From Comamonas thiooxydans (lineage in GTDB: Bacteria; Pseudomonadota; Gammaproteobacteria; Burkholderiales; Burkholderiaceae_C), in the NCBI RefSeq assembly GCF_002157685.2, contig NZ_AP026738.1:1674001-1738000 (forward strand): DNA of 64,000 nucleotides, in the 5' to 3' direction. The notes beneath the pieces were generated by a model that ran no database searches, was not told the DNA's origin, and saw nothing but the letters and a program-made list of their open reading frames with translations. The translations under genes and the position numbers were made by a program. This document shows positions 37,321-45,213 of this stretch, in pieces (within the stretch, counting starts at the first letter, position 1; the number at the start of each line of letters is the position of its first letter).

Positions 37321-37369
37321 GTGCCGGCTCTGCAGGCTACATAGTTAGGCTAGGTGTAATACTGGCAGG

Positions 37370-37391
37370 TATACTGTAAAAAAATACAGTA
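37370..37391 (+). promoter_or_regulatory. LexA (SOS) box overlapping a promoter
   Basis: CTGT-AAAAAAAT-ACAG (37374-37389) matches the proteobacterial LexA operator CTGT-N8-ACAG exactly, and the flanking bases (TA...TA) extend the palindrome to 20 bases. TATACT (37370-37375) just before it is a good -10 hexamer, so a bound repressor would block the promoter of the gp37/gp68-tcmP operon 33 bp downstream. Confidence 0.75.
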
Positions 37392-37421
37392 GCCTGCTGC
37401 AATACACTAGACGGATAACCA

Positions 37422-38285
37422 ATGGCAAAAGACTCCCGTATCGAATGGACACACCACACCTTCAACCCGTGGTGGGGATGCGTGCGCGTATCCGACGCTT
37501 GTGATCATTGCTATGCCGAGACATGGGCTAAGCGCTTGGGAGAGGACGTGTGGGGGGCGAAATCCGAACGGCGGTTTTTCAGTGATGCCCACTGGAAAGA
37601 GCCGCTGAAGTGGGATCGTGAAGCCAAGGAAAGCAAGACGCGGCGGCGCGTGTTTTGCGCTTCGATGGCCGACGTTTTTGAAAACCGCAAGGACTTGATT
37701 CCTCATCGCCTTCGCCTTTTGGAACTCATTACAGCCACTCCGCATCTGGATTGGCTACTATTGACCAAGCGGATTCATCTGGTGCGTAAGCAACTCCCCA
37801 CGGGCTACGAATTTCCCTCCAATGTTTGGCTTGGCGCGACGGTCGAGAACCAAGATGCGGCAAAGAAACGTATCAAGTACCTGCTTGAATTCAGTTCTCC
37901 AGCAGTCCGTTTTCTTTCCTGCGAACCCTTGCTCGGTCCTTTAAATCTGCGACCATGGCTGCAGCCTGGCAAAGGTAAACCTCGTGTCGACTGGGTAATT
38001 GCCGGAGGCGAGTCTGGACCAGGCGCTCGTCCTATGGAGCCTCAATGGCCTGAGGATCTGCAAGAACAGTGCGATGAGGCTGACGTTGCATTTCACTTCA
38101 AGCAATGGGGCCATTGGGCTCCTCTTGAGCAAGCCGAAGGCTTGGTCACCGGACGAACTCCAATTCATATCGTTCGACGTGACGGTTCGGAGATTAAACT
38201 AGCTGCAGTTGGAAAAGGGAAGGCTGGTCGCTCTTTGGGGGGGCGCCATTGGGATCAATTCCCAAATACAGGAAATACTGTGTAG
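37422..38285 (+). CDS. Three-Cys-motif protein, phage Gp37/Gp68 family (DUF5131)
   Basis: 287 residues. The N-terminal signature IEWTHHTFNPWWGC is followed by the cysteine cluster WGCVRVSDACDHCYAE (Cx6Cx2C), which resembles radical-SAM or iron-sulphur ligands. Further family features are VFCASMADVFEN, LDWLLLTKR, NVWLGATVENQ, RFLSCEPLLGPL and VIAGGESGPGARPM. The reaction is unknown. The family is the presumed partner of TcmP, two copies of which follow directly. The whole unit sits behind a LexA box. Confidence 0.88.
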   Translation: MAKDSRIEWTHHTFNPWWGCVRVSDACDHCYAETWAKRLGEDVWGAKSERRFFSDAHWKEPLKWDREAKESKTRRRVFCASMADVFENRKDLIPHRLRLLELITATPHLDWLLLTKRIHLVRKQLPTGYEFPSNVWLGATVENQDAAKKRIKYLLEFSSPAVRFLSCEPLLGPLNLRPWLQPGKGKPRVDWVIAGGESGPGARPMEPQWPEDLQEQCDEADVAFHFKQWGHWAPLEQAEGLVTGRTPIHIVRRDGSEIKLAAVGKGKAGRSLGGRHWDQFPNTGNTV

Positions 38286-38321
38286 AGCTTATAAATTCAG
38301 TACTCGCAGAAAGGCTGGCTC

Positions 38322-39599
38322 TTGGCACGAAGGCACTACGATTGGGCAAATGGGCCCGCAGAGATCGATGCGCACAGCTTGACAAAGCATGAGGTGCTGG
38401 TTGATTACTTGATTCGGTATTTTGAGCAGCGAACACTGAACGCCCGTGGAAGGGAGCAACTGCGCATCACGCTAGTTGATGGATTCTGTGGCGGCGGGCT
38501 TTACACCCTTAAAGGGAAGGGGACCGAAGTTCTCGGCTCCCCACTTCGCATGCTAGGAGCTGTAGCGGAGGCTCGTGTACGCATCAATGCCCATCGCCGC
38601 AAGCCCATCGACTTAGATGTCCAATATGTGTTTATCGACAAGGATACGAAGGCGCTTTCTCATCTGAAGCATGTCTTGCATGAGCGTGGCTATGGCGATG
38701 AAGTTGGCCGTTCGATCCATTTGATTTGCGACGATTTTGTATCTGCATCATCCTCCGTCTTGCAGTTAGTTGGGCTGCATACCCCGCGTGCGAATACGGC
38801 GCTCTTCTTTCTTGATCAATACGGCTACAGCGATGTGCCAGCTCCGTTAATTCAACGAATATTTACGGAGCTGCCAAAGAGTGAAGTGGTCCTCACATTT
38901 CACGTATCCTCCTTCGCCACTTATACCAACGACGCTTTTGCGGACCAAATGTCCAGTAAGCTTTCCATTGACATCCGTACTGCTTTGGAGGGCCGCTCGA
39001 TTGAGCAGATTAAAGATGAGGACGCTGCAGACTGGCGCCGGTTGATTCAAGCCGCGCTCTATCAGGCTTTGGTAGTGAGGTGCGGAGCCGAGTACTTCAC
39101 CCCTTTTTTCATACGCGGGGAGGGGGCTGGTCACGGTGAGTACTGGCTCGTCCACCTTTCAAGGCACCCAAGAGCTCAGGACGTTATGAAGCAAGTGCAC
39201 TGGGCTAAGCAAAACTGCTTTCTCCACTATGGAGGTGCTGGCCTGAATATGCTTGCAACCCCAATGATGGGATTTCGCCAAGAGTTCAATGGCGGGTTCC
39301 GCTTTGATGATGTTGCTCAGGCGCATTCATTCGCCGCACTAACTACGCAGCTTGCCGAGAACATCACCCAGCGAGGGCAGCCAATACAAATTGGGCAGCT
39401 TTACTCTTCCACTTGCAACACTTCGCCTGGTACCTCTCTCATGTACAAAGAAGTGCTTGAGAGGCTTGCTGCAGAGAAAGATATCTTAATCACCGGCGAG
39501 GATGGAAAGAAGCGGAAGCATGCTCGGTATATGCGTGATACGGATTGGATTGAGCGCCACAAGCAGTTCTCTCTTTTTGATGCGCCTAGGACGGTGTAG
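38322..39599 (+). CDS. tcmP: Three-Cys-motif partner protein TcmP, first copy
   Basis: 425 residues. The N-terminal HEVLVDYLIRYFEQR and LRITLVDGFCGGGLYTLKGK form the TcmP signature, an AdoMet-dependent methyltransferase-like start (DGFCGGG). VFIDKDTKALSHLKHVL and ALFFLDQYGYSDVP are the following Rossmann strands. The rest is a charged C-terminal domain ending DWIERHKQFSLFDAPRTV. The start is a TTG at 38322, which fits the family N-terminus RHYDWANGPAEIDAHSLTKH. It is 36 bp after the three-Cys gene and 3 bp before a second TcmP. Confidence 0.8.
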   Translation: MARRHYDWANGPAEIDAHSLTKHEVLVDYLIRYFEQRTLNARGREQLRITLVDGFCGGGLYTLKGKGTEVLGSPLRMLGAVAEARVRINAHRRKPIDLDVQYVFIDKDTKALSHLKHVLHERGYGDEVGRSIHLICDDFVSASSSVLQLVGLHTPRANTALFFLDQYGYSDVPAPLIQRIFTELPKSEVVLTFHVSSFATYTNDAFADQMSSKLSIDIRTALEGRSIEQIKDEDAADWRRLIQAALYQALVVRCGAEYFTPFFIRGEGAGHGEYWLVHLSRHPRAQDVMKQVHWAKQNCFLHYGGAGLNMLATPMMGFRQEFNGGFRFDDVAQAHSFAALTTQLAENITQRGQPIQIGQLYSSTCNTSPGTSLMYKEVLERLAAEKDILITGEDGKKRKHARYMRDTDWIERHKQFSLFDAPRTV

Positions 39600-39602
39600 C
39601 TT

Positions 39603-40448
39603 ATGAGCTTTCGCCTTATTTGCGATGAAGATCCATGGCCCCATCTTCCTATCGAGCGTGGTCGAGCAGGGGAGGGGGTAGGGCGGTGGGTGCCAGACAT
39701 GAAGCACACCTATCTTGCCAAGTATGTGGAGGGTACTCGTCGAGCACGGGAGAAGCACAGGCAACGGGTATTTGTTGATCTGTTTTGCGGCCCTGGACGC
39801 ATCCAAGTTAAAGGCGAAACCATGACACGCCCGGGAGGTGCACAAGTCGCATGGCAGCATTCTCTCCTTGACGACGTTGGATTTACTTCCTGCTTTGTCG
39901 GTGATTTGGATGCAGAGAGGGCATCCGCTTGCGCCGAGCGGCTGCGTGCGAAAGGCGCGCCAGTTACTGCCTTTCCAGGGGCTGCGGAGAGCACTGTCGA
40001 TCAAGTGCTTAATGCGATCCCAAGGAGCGCGTTGTGCTTGGCGTACCTTGATCCCTATAACCTCCAGTATCTTTCGTTCAATGTGATCGAAAAGTTGGCG
40101 AAGTTACCGCGTGTCGATTTTGCAGTTCATTTCAGCACGATGGATCTGCGGCGCAACGTTCTGATGGAATACAACCCGGAGCGTGCTCGATTTGACGCAG
40201 CAGCTCCTGGATGGCGACAGCACATCGACCCACTTGCTTTTGTGCGTGGAGATGCTGATGAAGCATTCTTTGATTACTGGTGTGGGCTAGTACGAGGACT
40301 TGGGTTTGCGATCAGTCATCGGATGCCACTGATTCGTGATGAAGGGAATCGACCTCTGTATCACTTGGTATTTTTCAGCCGTCATGAGCTGCCGAACAGG
40401 ATCTGGGGGGATGTTGCTCAAGGGCCAAACCGGGAGTTCGATTTCTAG
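39603..40448 (+). CDS. tcmP: Three-Cys-motif partner protein TcmP, second, divergent copy
   Basis: 281 residues. RVFVDLFCGPGRIQVKG gives the same methyltransferase-like motif as in the first copy, followed by FVGDLDAERASACAERL and CLAYLDPYNLQYLSFNVIEK. It is about 140 residues shorter than its neighbour, lacking the C-terminal extension, and the two share little sequence outside the signature. They look like ancient paralogs that work together with the three-Cys protein, possibly as a heterodimer. Biochemical function unknown. Confidence 0.75.
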   Translation: MSFRLICDEDPWPHLPIERGRAGEGVGRWVPDMKHTYLAKYVEGTRRAREKHRQRVFVDLFCGPGRIQVKGETMTRPGGAQVAWQHSLLDDVGFTSCFVGDLDAERASACAERLRAKGAPVTAFPGAAESTVDQVLNAIPRSALCLAYLDPYNLQYLSFNVIEKLAKLPRVDFAVHFSTMDLRRNVLMEYNPERARFDAAAPGWRQHIDPLAFVRGDADEAFFDYWCGLVRGLGFAISHRMPLIRDEGNRPLYHLVFFSRHELPNRIWGDVAQGPNREFDF

Positions 40449-41002
40449 AAGATTGCTTCTTAGAGAAGGAGGACTTTCGAGAGATCGCTTACAAGATCTC
40501 CTCACTTAGCTAAGGCATTTTGGGTTGCAAGAATGTGCGCAGCTCACTTTCTTCATCTTAAGCATGTGCAATAATCCGTGAGGAGGATCATTTCCCAAGT
40601 TGTTCAAAGACGTCCAACCTTAAACAAGGTAAAACGGGGGAATAACATGGGGAACAGCTGGACGAAAAAATCTTCAAAGTCTTGATTTCATGAGGTTTTG
40701 AAGAGATGATTCGATAGACGCCAGCCCACCATTCACCCATCCAAAGGGGTTCAATGAAGTTCATTGAACCCCTTTTTCTTTGGTAAATCAAAGACTTGCC
40801 TTCCGCAATCGTCCGCCAAGGTTCGCGGGCATCCGAGGCAGAGTGGGGGGTACAACTCGCCAAAAGCCTATACTTTGGCTAAGTTGTACCTCCACTTTCA
40901 GCCCAAACCCAGCAACCATGCGGCTTGGCGGCCCATGCGTTGTACCCCCACCCTGGGGCCGAGAGCGGGAATTTGTACCCCCACCTAGGAAGGCTGTACC
41001 CC
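40449..41002. other. Non-coding stretch with arm-type repeats upstream of the integrase relic
   Basis: No gene is visible. GTACAA/GTTGTAC motifs recur at 40852, 40883, 40940, 40974 and 40990 as GGGTACAA, GTTGTACC, GTTGTACCCC, TTGTACCCCC and GCTGTACCCC. They resemble arm-type binding sites of a tyrosine recombinase that starts at 41003. A hairpin AAAGGGGTTCAATGAAGTTC / GAACCCCTTT-like at 40744-40780 is a probable terminator facing both ways. Confidence 0.5.
40744..40780. terminator. Hairpin between tcmP operon and integrase relic
   Basis: AAAGGGGTTCAATGAA (40743-40758) and TTCATTGAACCCCTTT (40760-40775) are inverted repeats of 16 bases around a one-base centre, followed by TTCTTTGG on the plus strand. 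A strong stem of this kind can end transcripts from either side. Confidence 0.65.
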
Positions 41003-41419
41003 ATGCTGACCGATGCCCACTGCCGCAACGCCATCTGCCCACCTGATCGCAAGCAGGCGCGCTTCACCGATGCTGGCGGGCTGTACCTGCAAGTCAGCCC
41101 CGGCGGCTCCAAGCGCTGGTTCTACAAGTACCGTACTGACGGAAAAGAAAAGCAGCTTGCTTTGGGCAGTTACCCCGCCGTAGGGCTGACCGCAGCCCGC
41201 AAAGCGCGTGATGTTGCCAAGATGCAACGTGCGCAGGGCAGCGACCCTATCGAGGCCCGCAAGCTGGAGAAGCTCAACGGCGGGCCTTCTCACGGTCCAT
41301 TGCTTCAGTATAAAAAGACTCCTATGCAGCGATTGCTGCACCTCGTAGCCGCATCGCGATCTATCGATCGACGCTTCATAACGGCCATCCGAGCATTGAT
41401 GCCGACGACTGTCCACTGA
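41003..41419 (+). pseudogene. Tyrosine-recombinase (integrase) 5' fragment
   Basis: The first about 93 residues are the DUF4102 N-terminal domain of P4-type integrases: MLTDAHCRNAICPPDRKQAR, GLYLQVSPGGSKRWFYKYRT and QLALGSYPAVGLTAARKARD. After GSDPIEARKLEKL (about 41279) the sequence changes into non-homologous residues and stops at 41419. The catalytic domain with R-H-R-Y is absent. It marks the edge of an island that can no longer excise by itself. Confidence 0.85.
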
Positions 41420-41834
41420 CGGGTTTTAGGTGAGCAGTGGACAGTGGCCGCCAGTTGCGGGTCGATAGGCTGCTGGAAGTCCGCTTTCACTGCTCATGAA
41501 CAGGTGCTGCCGACCCATTGCAGCCGTTCATACCCCATGAAGCAGCGGTTGCTTTGCGCCCTTTGCAGCCTTGCGATCTGGCCTGCTCATGCGTCCCATG
41601 CCGTGGTAGGTGTTTTTCGCCGAATTGGTTACGCCGGGATGCCATGAACTGAGAGATGTTGACTCGGTGATCTGATAGCTATGCGCCAAGCCTACTGTTT
41701 GTCCCCATCCTCGTATATCGCCGAGCCATGGCGTGCTGCCAGCCCGACTTGCCTTCGGAAACCCACTCTGCAATTCATACTGAACTTTCATGAAGAGCAC
41801 CGGTTTAAATGAAGCCTGCAGATGATGGACTTTC
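41420..41834. other. Unassigned stretch between integrase relic and Crp/Fnr gene
   Basis: A short plus-strand frame at 41538-41647 begins MKQRLLCALCSLAIWPAHAS, like a signal peptide, but ends after 36 residues and could be the start of a lost exported protein. The opposite strand is open over 41528-41962 but overlaps the regulator gene and shows no family. I assign nothing here with confidence. Confidence 0.35.
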
Positions 41835-42518
41835 TCAGGGTTGTGTGCCGCAGAGAATCTCAATCCTGCGATAACCCAGGCGAATCTTCTGTTGCGCTTG
41901 AAGTTCGCGCAGCTCGACGTTGACTTTTTGGCGAGATGCTCCAACGGCATGCGCGAGATCACCTTGAGAGATGAGAAGCGCGATATTGCCGTGAACAGGC
42001 TTTCCGTTTTCCGCTGCTATGCGCTGCAACGTCGCCCAAACTCTCGCATTGAGAGTCTCCTCCGCCCTGATAAAGATCATGTCGAACAGTTCGTTCACGC
42101 GTAGGCTTAGTGCACGAGCAACGGCCAAAGATGCCAGAGCATCGCTTGCCAAAACCTCGAGCAAGGGCTGACTTGGCAAGATTAGAAGTTCGACGTCTCC
42201 GGCTGCGACAAGGTCTACCGGCACAGGCGCATTTCCCAACACCGAACTAAAACCGCTGATTTCGCCTGCTTCCATCCAGCGCGTAAATTGCTCGGCCCCT
42301 CCTGCGGTGTAGCCCACAGAGCGCAGACGTCCTGACAGCACAACCAGCACATGATGTGCAGAGTCACCTCTTTTCTGTACGAGTTGGCCATCGTGAAACG
42401 TTCGCTTGATGCCAATGGCACGAAGCCGCTGCCTAGAGGGCTCAGGGACGTTCGCCAGCCAATCCACGCGGTAACGATCACCCGATAGAAGCCTAGGGAA
42501 GTCGAGCTTGGTGTTCAT
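41835..42518 (-). CDS. Crp/Fnr-family transcriptional regulator
   Basis: 227 residues. The N-terminal cyclic-nucleotide-type beta-roll contains FHDGQLVQKRGDSAHHVLVV and GEISGFSSVLGNAPVPVDLV, with no Fnr-type cysteine cluster. The C-terminal winged helix is LLISQGDLAHAVGASRQKVN then VELRELQAQQKIRLGYRRIE. The ATG at 42518 is chosen because the upstream extension starts with TTG. It is divergent from the ABC-transporter operon, 101 bp apart, so it probably controls uptake of the same substrate. Confidence 0.85.
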   Translation of the reverse strand: MNTKLDFPRLLSGDRYRVDWLANVPEPSRQRLRAIGIKRTFHDGQLVQKRGDSAHHVLVVLSGRLRSVGYTAGGAEQFTRWMEAGEISGFSSVLGNAPVPVDLVAAGDVELLILPSQPLLEVLASDALASLAVARALSLRVNELFDMIFIRAEETLNARVWATLQRIAAENGKPVHGNIALLISQGDLAHAVGASRQKVNVELRELQAQQKIRLGYRRIEILCGTQP

Positions 42519-42619
42519 CCGAACATTGTCACCTGAGGCGCAATTCAATTGGCTGGTCGATTTTTAAATCCGTTTGCGTACCGATTGTCGTAACGCTCTC
42601 TCCAACGGAAGGGATTCCC

Positions 42620-43612
42620 ATGATTCGAAAAAAATTGATCGCTCTCGCTATAGCTTCCGTATCGGTGCTATCCACTTCGGCTATGGCTCAGTCCACCGTC
42701 TTGCGCATACAGGACTATCCAGGCTTGGGCAACTTTCTAGTTCGTGTCGCCACAGCGAATGGTCTCTGCGCAAAGCATGCCATCACCTGCGAATTGCGCA
42801 GCATTCCGCAGGCTCCGTTAGCGATGCAGACACTGCTGGCAGGAGATCTCGACGTCGCATTTACGCCTCCGGAGGTTCTTGTCCAGGCAGTGAACAAGGG
42901 AGCTGCAGTCAAAGCGATTGGCAGCGGAGCTCGCGGGCCCACATTCTTCCTCATGGCGGGAGCTGGCTTGGATACGCCCAATGCGGCCAAAGGTTATCCA
43001 ACGGTAATGCAGGATTTCAAAGGCAAGAAAATCGGTGTTACAGCAAGAGGCAGCGCAGCCGAGTTCCAGTTGGTGAGCCTGCTCAAGGGTGCAGGCATGT
43101 CTGCCCAGGACGTCACGATTGTTGCGGTCGGCTCACCCAACACAGCCTTTCCTGCGATCTCGCAGAAGCAGATTGATGGACTGATGCTTTTCACCCCGAT
43201 GGATGGCTTTTGCGAAGTGTCGAAGGTCTGCCGGATGGTGGTTGATCCTCGCAAGGGGCAAGGTCCCAGTGATGTCCTGGAGACCAACGGAGCCTCGATG
43301 CTGCAAGTCGTGCGCGATGAATTTCTTCAGAAAAACTCTAAGGCGATAGAGGGGTACCGAAGGGCCATGATTGAAGCGAGTGAGTTTGCGCAGAACCCCG
43401 CAAACTTTGCGGCGCTGCTCAAGATTGCGCAAGACACCTTCAAGATCAATGTTCCTAATGGAGACCAGATTCTTGAGGTGTCGCTGCGTAACTCTTTGCC
43501 CTCTTTGCAATTTCCTGTAGACCCCAAGGCCTTCCAGGATACAGCGAGGTATATGCAGCGTACAGGCCAGATCAGCAAGGTGGTGGACACCTCTACGCTG
43601 CTGGTGCAGTAA
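42620..43612 (+). CDS. ABC importer substrate-binding protein (NMT1/SsuA type)
   Basis: 330 residues. Signal peptide MIRKKLIALAIASVSVLSTS then AMAQ. The mature part is of the NMT1/SsuA-TauA type: AMQTLLAGDLDVAFTPPEVL, FKGKKIGVTARGSAAEFQLV and a C-terminal lid. This class serves sulphonates, taurine, nitrate and related anions. Here it heads an operon with ATPase, permease and a TauD/TfdA dioxygenase, so an organosulphonate or organosulphate is the best guess. GGAAGGGATTCCC precedes the ATG. Confidence 0.85.
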   Translation: MIRKKLIALAIASVSVLSTSAMAQSTVLRIQDYPGLGNFLVRVATANGLCAKHAITCELRSIPQAPLAMQTLLAGDLDVAFTPPEVLVQAVNKGAAVKAIGSGARGPTFFLMAGAGLDTPNAAKGYPTVMQDFKGKKIGVTARGSAAEFQLVSLLKGAGMSAQDVTIVAVGSPNTAFPAISQKQIDGLMLFTPMDGFCEVSKVCRMVVDPRKGQGPSDVLETNGASMLQVVRDEFLQKNSKAIEGYRRAMIEASEFAQNPANFAALLKIAQDTFKINVPNGDQILEVSLRNSLPSLQFPVDPKAFQDTARYMQRTGQISKVVDTSTLLVQ

Positions 43613-43623
43613 GCGGAGGCGAT

Positions 43624-44424
43624 ATGTCCATTCCCAACGCTCTTGCCTCCAGAGAGCCTGCGGTTGCCGTAGGTGGCCTGCATTTGAGCTTCGGCGGCAA
43701 CAAGCCGGTTCTGGCGGACATCTCTCTGAATATTGCCGAAGGAGAATTTGTCTCTCTCGTTGGCCCAAGCGGCTGCGGCAAGACAACCTTGCTAAATCTG
43801 TGTGCGGGCCTGGTCGAACACACGGGTTCCGGATCCATCAAGGTGATGGGTAGCCCTCCACGATGCGGCAATCCCCAAATCGGCTACATGCTCGCGCGCG
43901 ATAGCCTCTTGCCATGGTGTTCCGCCTTGGAAAACGCCGCCTTTGGCTCAAAGGTCAGAGGGCAAACCAAGGAGCAAAGCCTTGAACGCGCACGAAAAAT
44001 GCTCGCCGAGGTAGGCCTTGCGGAGCATGCCAGTGCATTGCCGAAGGCGCTTTCACACGGCATGCGTCAGCGTACCGCGCTCGCACGGACATTTGCACTG
44101 GATGCACCGTTGCTCTTGATGGATGAGCCATTTGGAGCACTTGATGCGCAAACCAAGTTGCAGCTTCAAGATTTGCTTCTGCGTCTCTGTCATCAGCACC
44201 GACAAACGGCTTTGTTCGTAACTCACGATTTGGCAGAGGCTGTGGCCGTTTCCGATCGTGTGATCGTGATGTCGTCCCGGCCAGGACGCATCATTGCTGA
44301 CGTGCCGATTGACCTACCTCGACCTCGCTCAATTCGTGAATTGCAAAAGTCGACACGTTTCCACGAACTCTATGCGACTCTCTGGTCGCAGCTTGAATCG
44401 GGGTGGGTACACCATGAAGGCTAA
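43624..44424 (+). CDS. ABC importer ATPase (SsuB/TauB type)
   Basis: 266 residues with every NBD motif: VGPSGCGKTTLLNLCAGLV (Walker A), AYML-type Q-loop region YMLARDSLLPW, ALSHGMRQRTALARTFALD (signature, SHGMR rather than SGGMR), LLLMDEPFGALDAQTKL (Walker B/D-loop) and LFVTHDLAEAVAVSDRV (H-loop). It is 11 bp after the binding-protein gene and overlaps the permease gene by 11 bp. Confidence 0.9.
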   Translation: MSIPNALASREPAVAVGGLHLSFGGNKPVLADISLNIAEGEFVSLVGPSGCGKTTLLNLCAGLVEHTGSGSIKVMGSPPRCGNPQIGYMLARDSLLPWCSALENAAFGSKVRGQTKEQSLERARKMLAEVGLAEHASALPKALSHGMRQRTALARTFALDAPLLLMDEPFGALDAQTKLQLQDLLLRLCHQHRQTALFVTHDLAEAVAVSDRVIVMSSRPGRIIADVPIDLPRPRSIRELQKSTRFHELYATLWSQLESGWVHHEG

Positions 44425-45169
44425 TCGACTGCAGTGGGTGCTCTGGCACATCGTTTTCATAGCCTTAATGCTGGGATTTGCCGAGATCGCTGCTTCGCGT
44501 AAATGGGCTGATCCGACATTTTTTGGCCAACCAAGTGGAGTGCTGGCCTACCTTTGGGAAAACGTAAAAACAGCAAAGTTTTGGAGCGACCTAGGCTGGA
44601 CGCTGACAGCGGTAGCAGCGTCTTTTGTGCTGGGCAGCCTGGCCGCATTCGCCGTTGGACTCATTTGTGTTCGCTGGCCTGCGATTGAGAGATTCGCTGA
44701 CCCCTACTTCAACGCGCTCAATGTGATGCCACGCATTGCTCTGGCTCCGTTGTTCATCCTGTGGTTCGGCCTTGGAATAGGCAGCAAGATTGCCGTTGGC
44801 TGTTCGCTTACCTTTTTCATCGTTCTCTCTGCGACTGTGGCTGGCATCCGCGGGGTGAGCCAGGACCACTTGACGTTATGCAAGACCTTGGGGGCGAAAG
44901 CCGGCACAACGTTCTTCGAGGTCACTTTGCCTGGTGCGGTTCCTGTGATCTTTTCAGGCCTCAGGCTGGGGTTGATCTATGCCCTGCTTGGAGTTGTCGG
45001 CACCGAAATCATCGCAAGCGAAAAGGGCCTGGGTCAAACCTTGGCCTATCTCGGCTCCACCTTCGATATCAATGGCGTTATGGCTCTCCTGCTGGTACTC
45101 GCATTGCTAGGGGTTGGCATCGTGCGCTTCATGACCTGGCTCGAAAAACGACTGCTGCACTGGCAGTAA
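44414..45169 (+). CDS. ABC importer permease (SsuC/TauC type)
   Basis: 251 residues, about six transmembrane helices. The binding-protein-dependent transport signature is in the EAA loop, CKTLGAKAGTTFFEVTLPGA, followed by VPVIFSGLRLGLIYALLGVV. The ATG at 44414 (frame open further upstream) gives the typical N-terminus. It completes the importer. Confidence 0.9.
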   Translation: MKANRLQWVLWHIVFIALMLGFAEIAASRKWADPTFFGQPSGVLAYLWENVKTAKFWSDLGWTLTAVAASFVLGSLAAFAVGLICVRWPAIERFADPYFNALNVMPRIALAPLFILWFGLGIGSKIAVGCSLTFFIVLSATVAGIRGVSQDHLTLCKTLGAKAGTTFFEVTLPGAVPVIFSGLRLGLIYALLGVVGTEIIASEKGLGQTLAYLGSTFDINGVMALLLVLALLGVGIVRFMTWLEKRLLHWQ

Positions 45170-45213
45170 GCAGTTCCCTCACTACCACCTGCTATCCCTG
45201 AAAGGCATTGAAC

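Noticed and set aside
37374..37389. The palindrome as a terminator of res
   Set aside because: The arms are only A/T plus CTGT/ACAG, with no T-run after the stem; its match to the LexA consensus and the overlapping -10 element explain it better.
26297..40448. BREX, DISARM, Dnd or Pgl system
   Set aside because: No PglZ, BrxC, DUF1998 helicase, phospholipase D or Dnd genes were seen; only Mod/Res-type, UvrD, GHKL-DUF3883 and TcmP units.
41528..41962. 144-codon minus-strand frame
   Set aside because: Overlaps the end of the Crp/Fnr gene on the same strand and shows no family feature.
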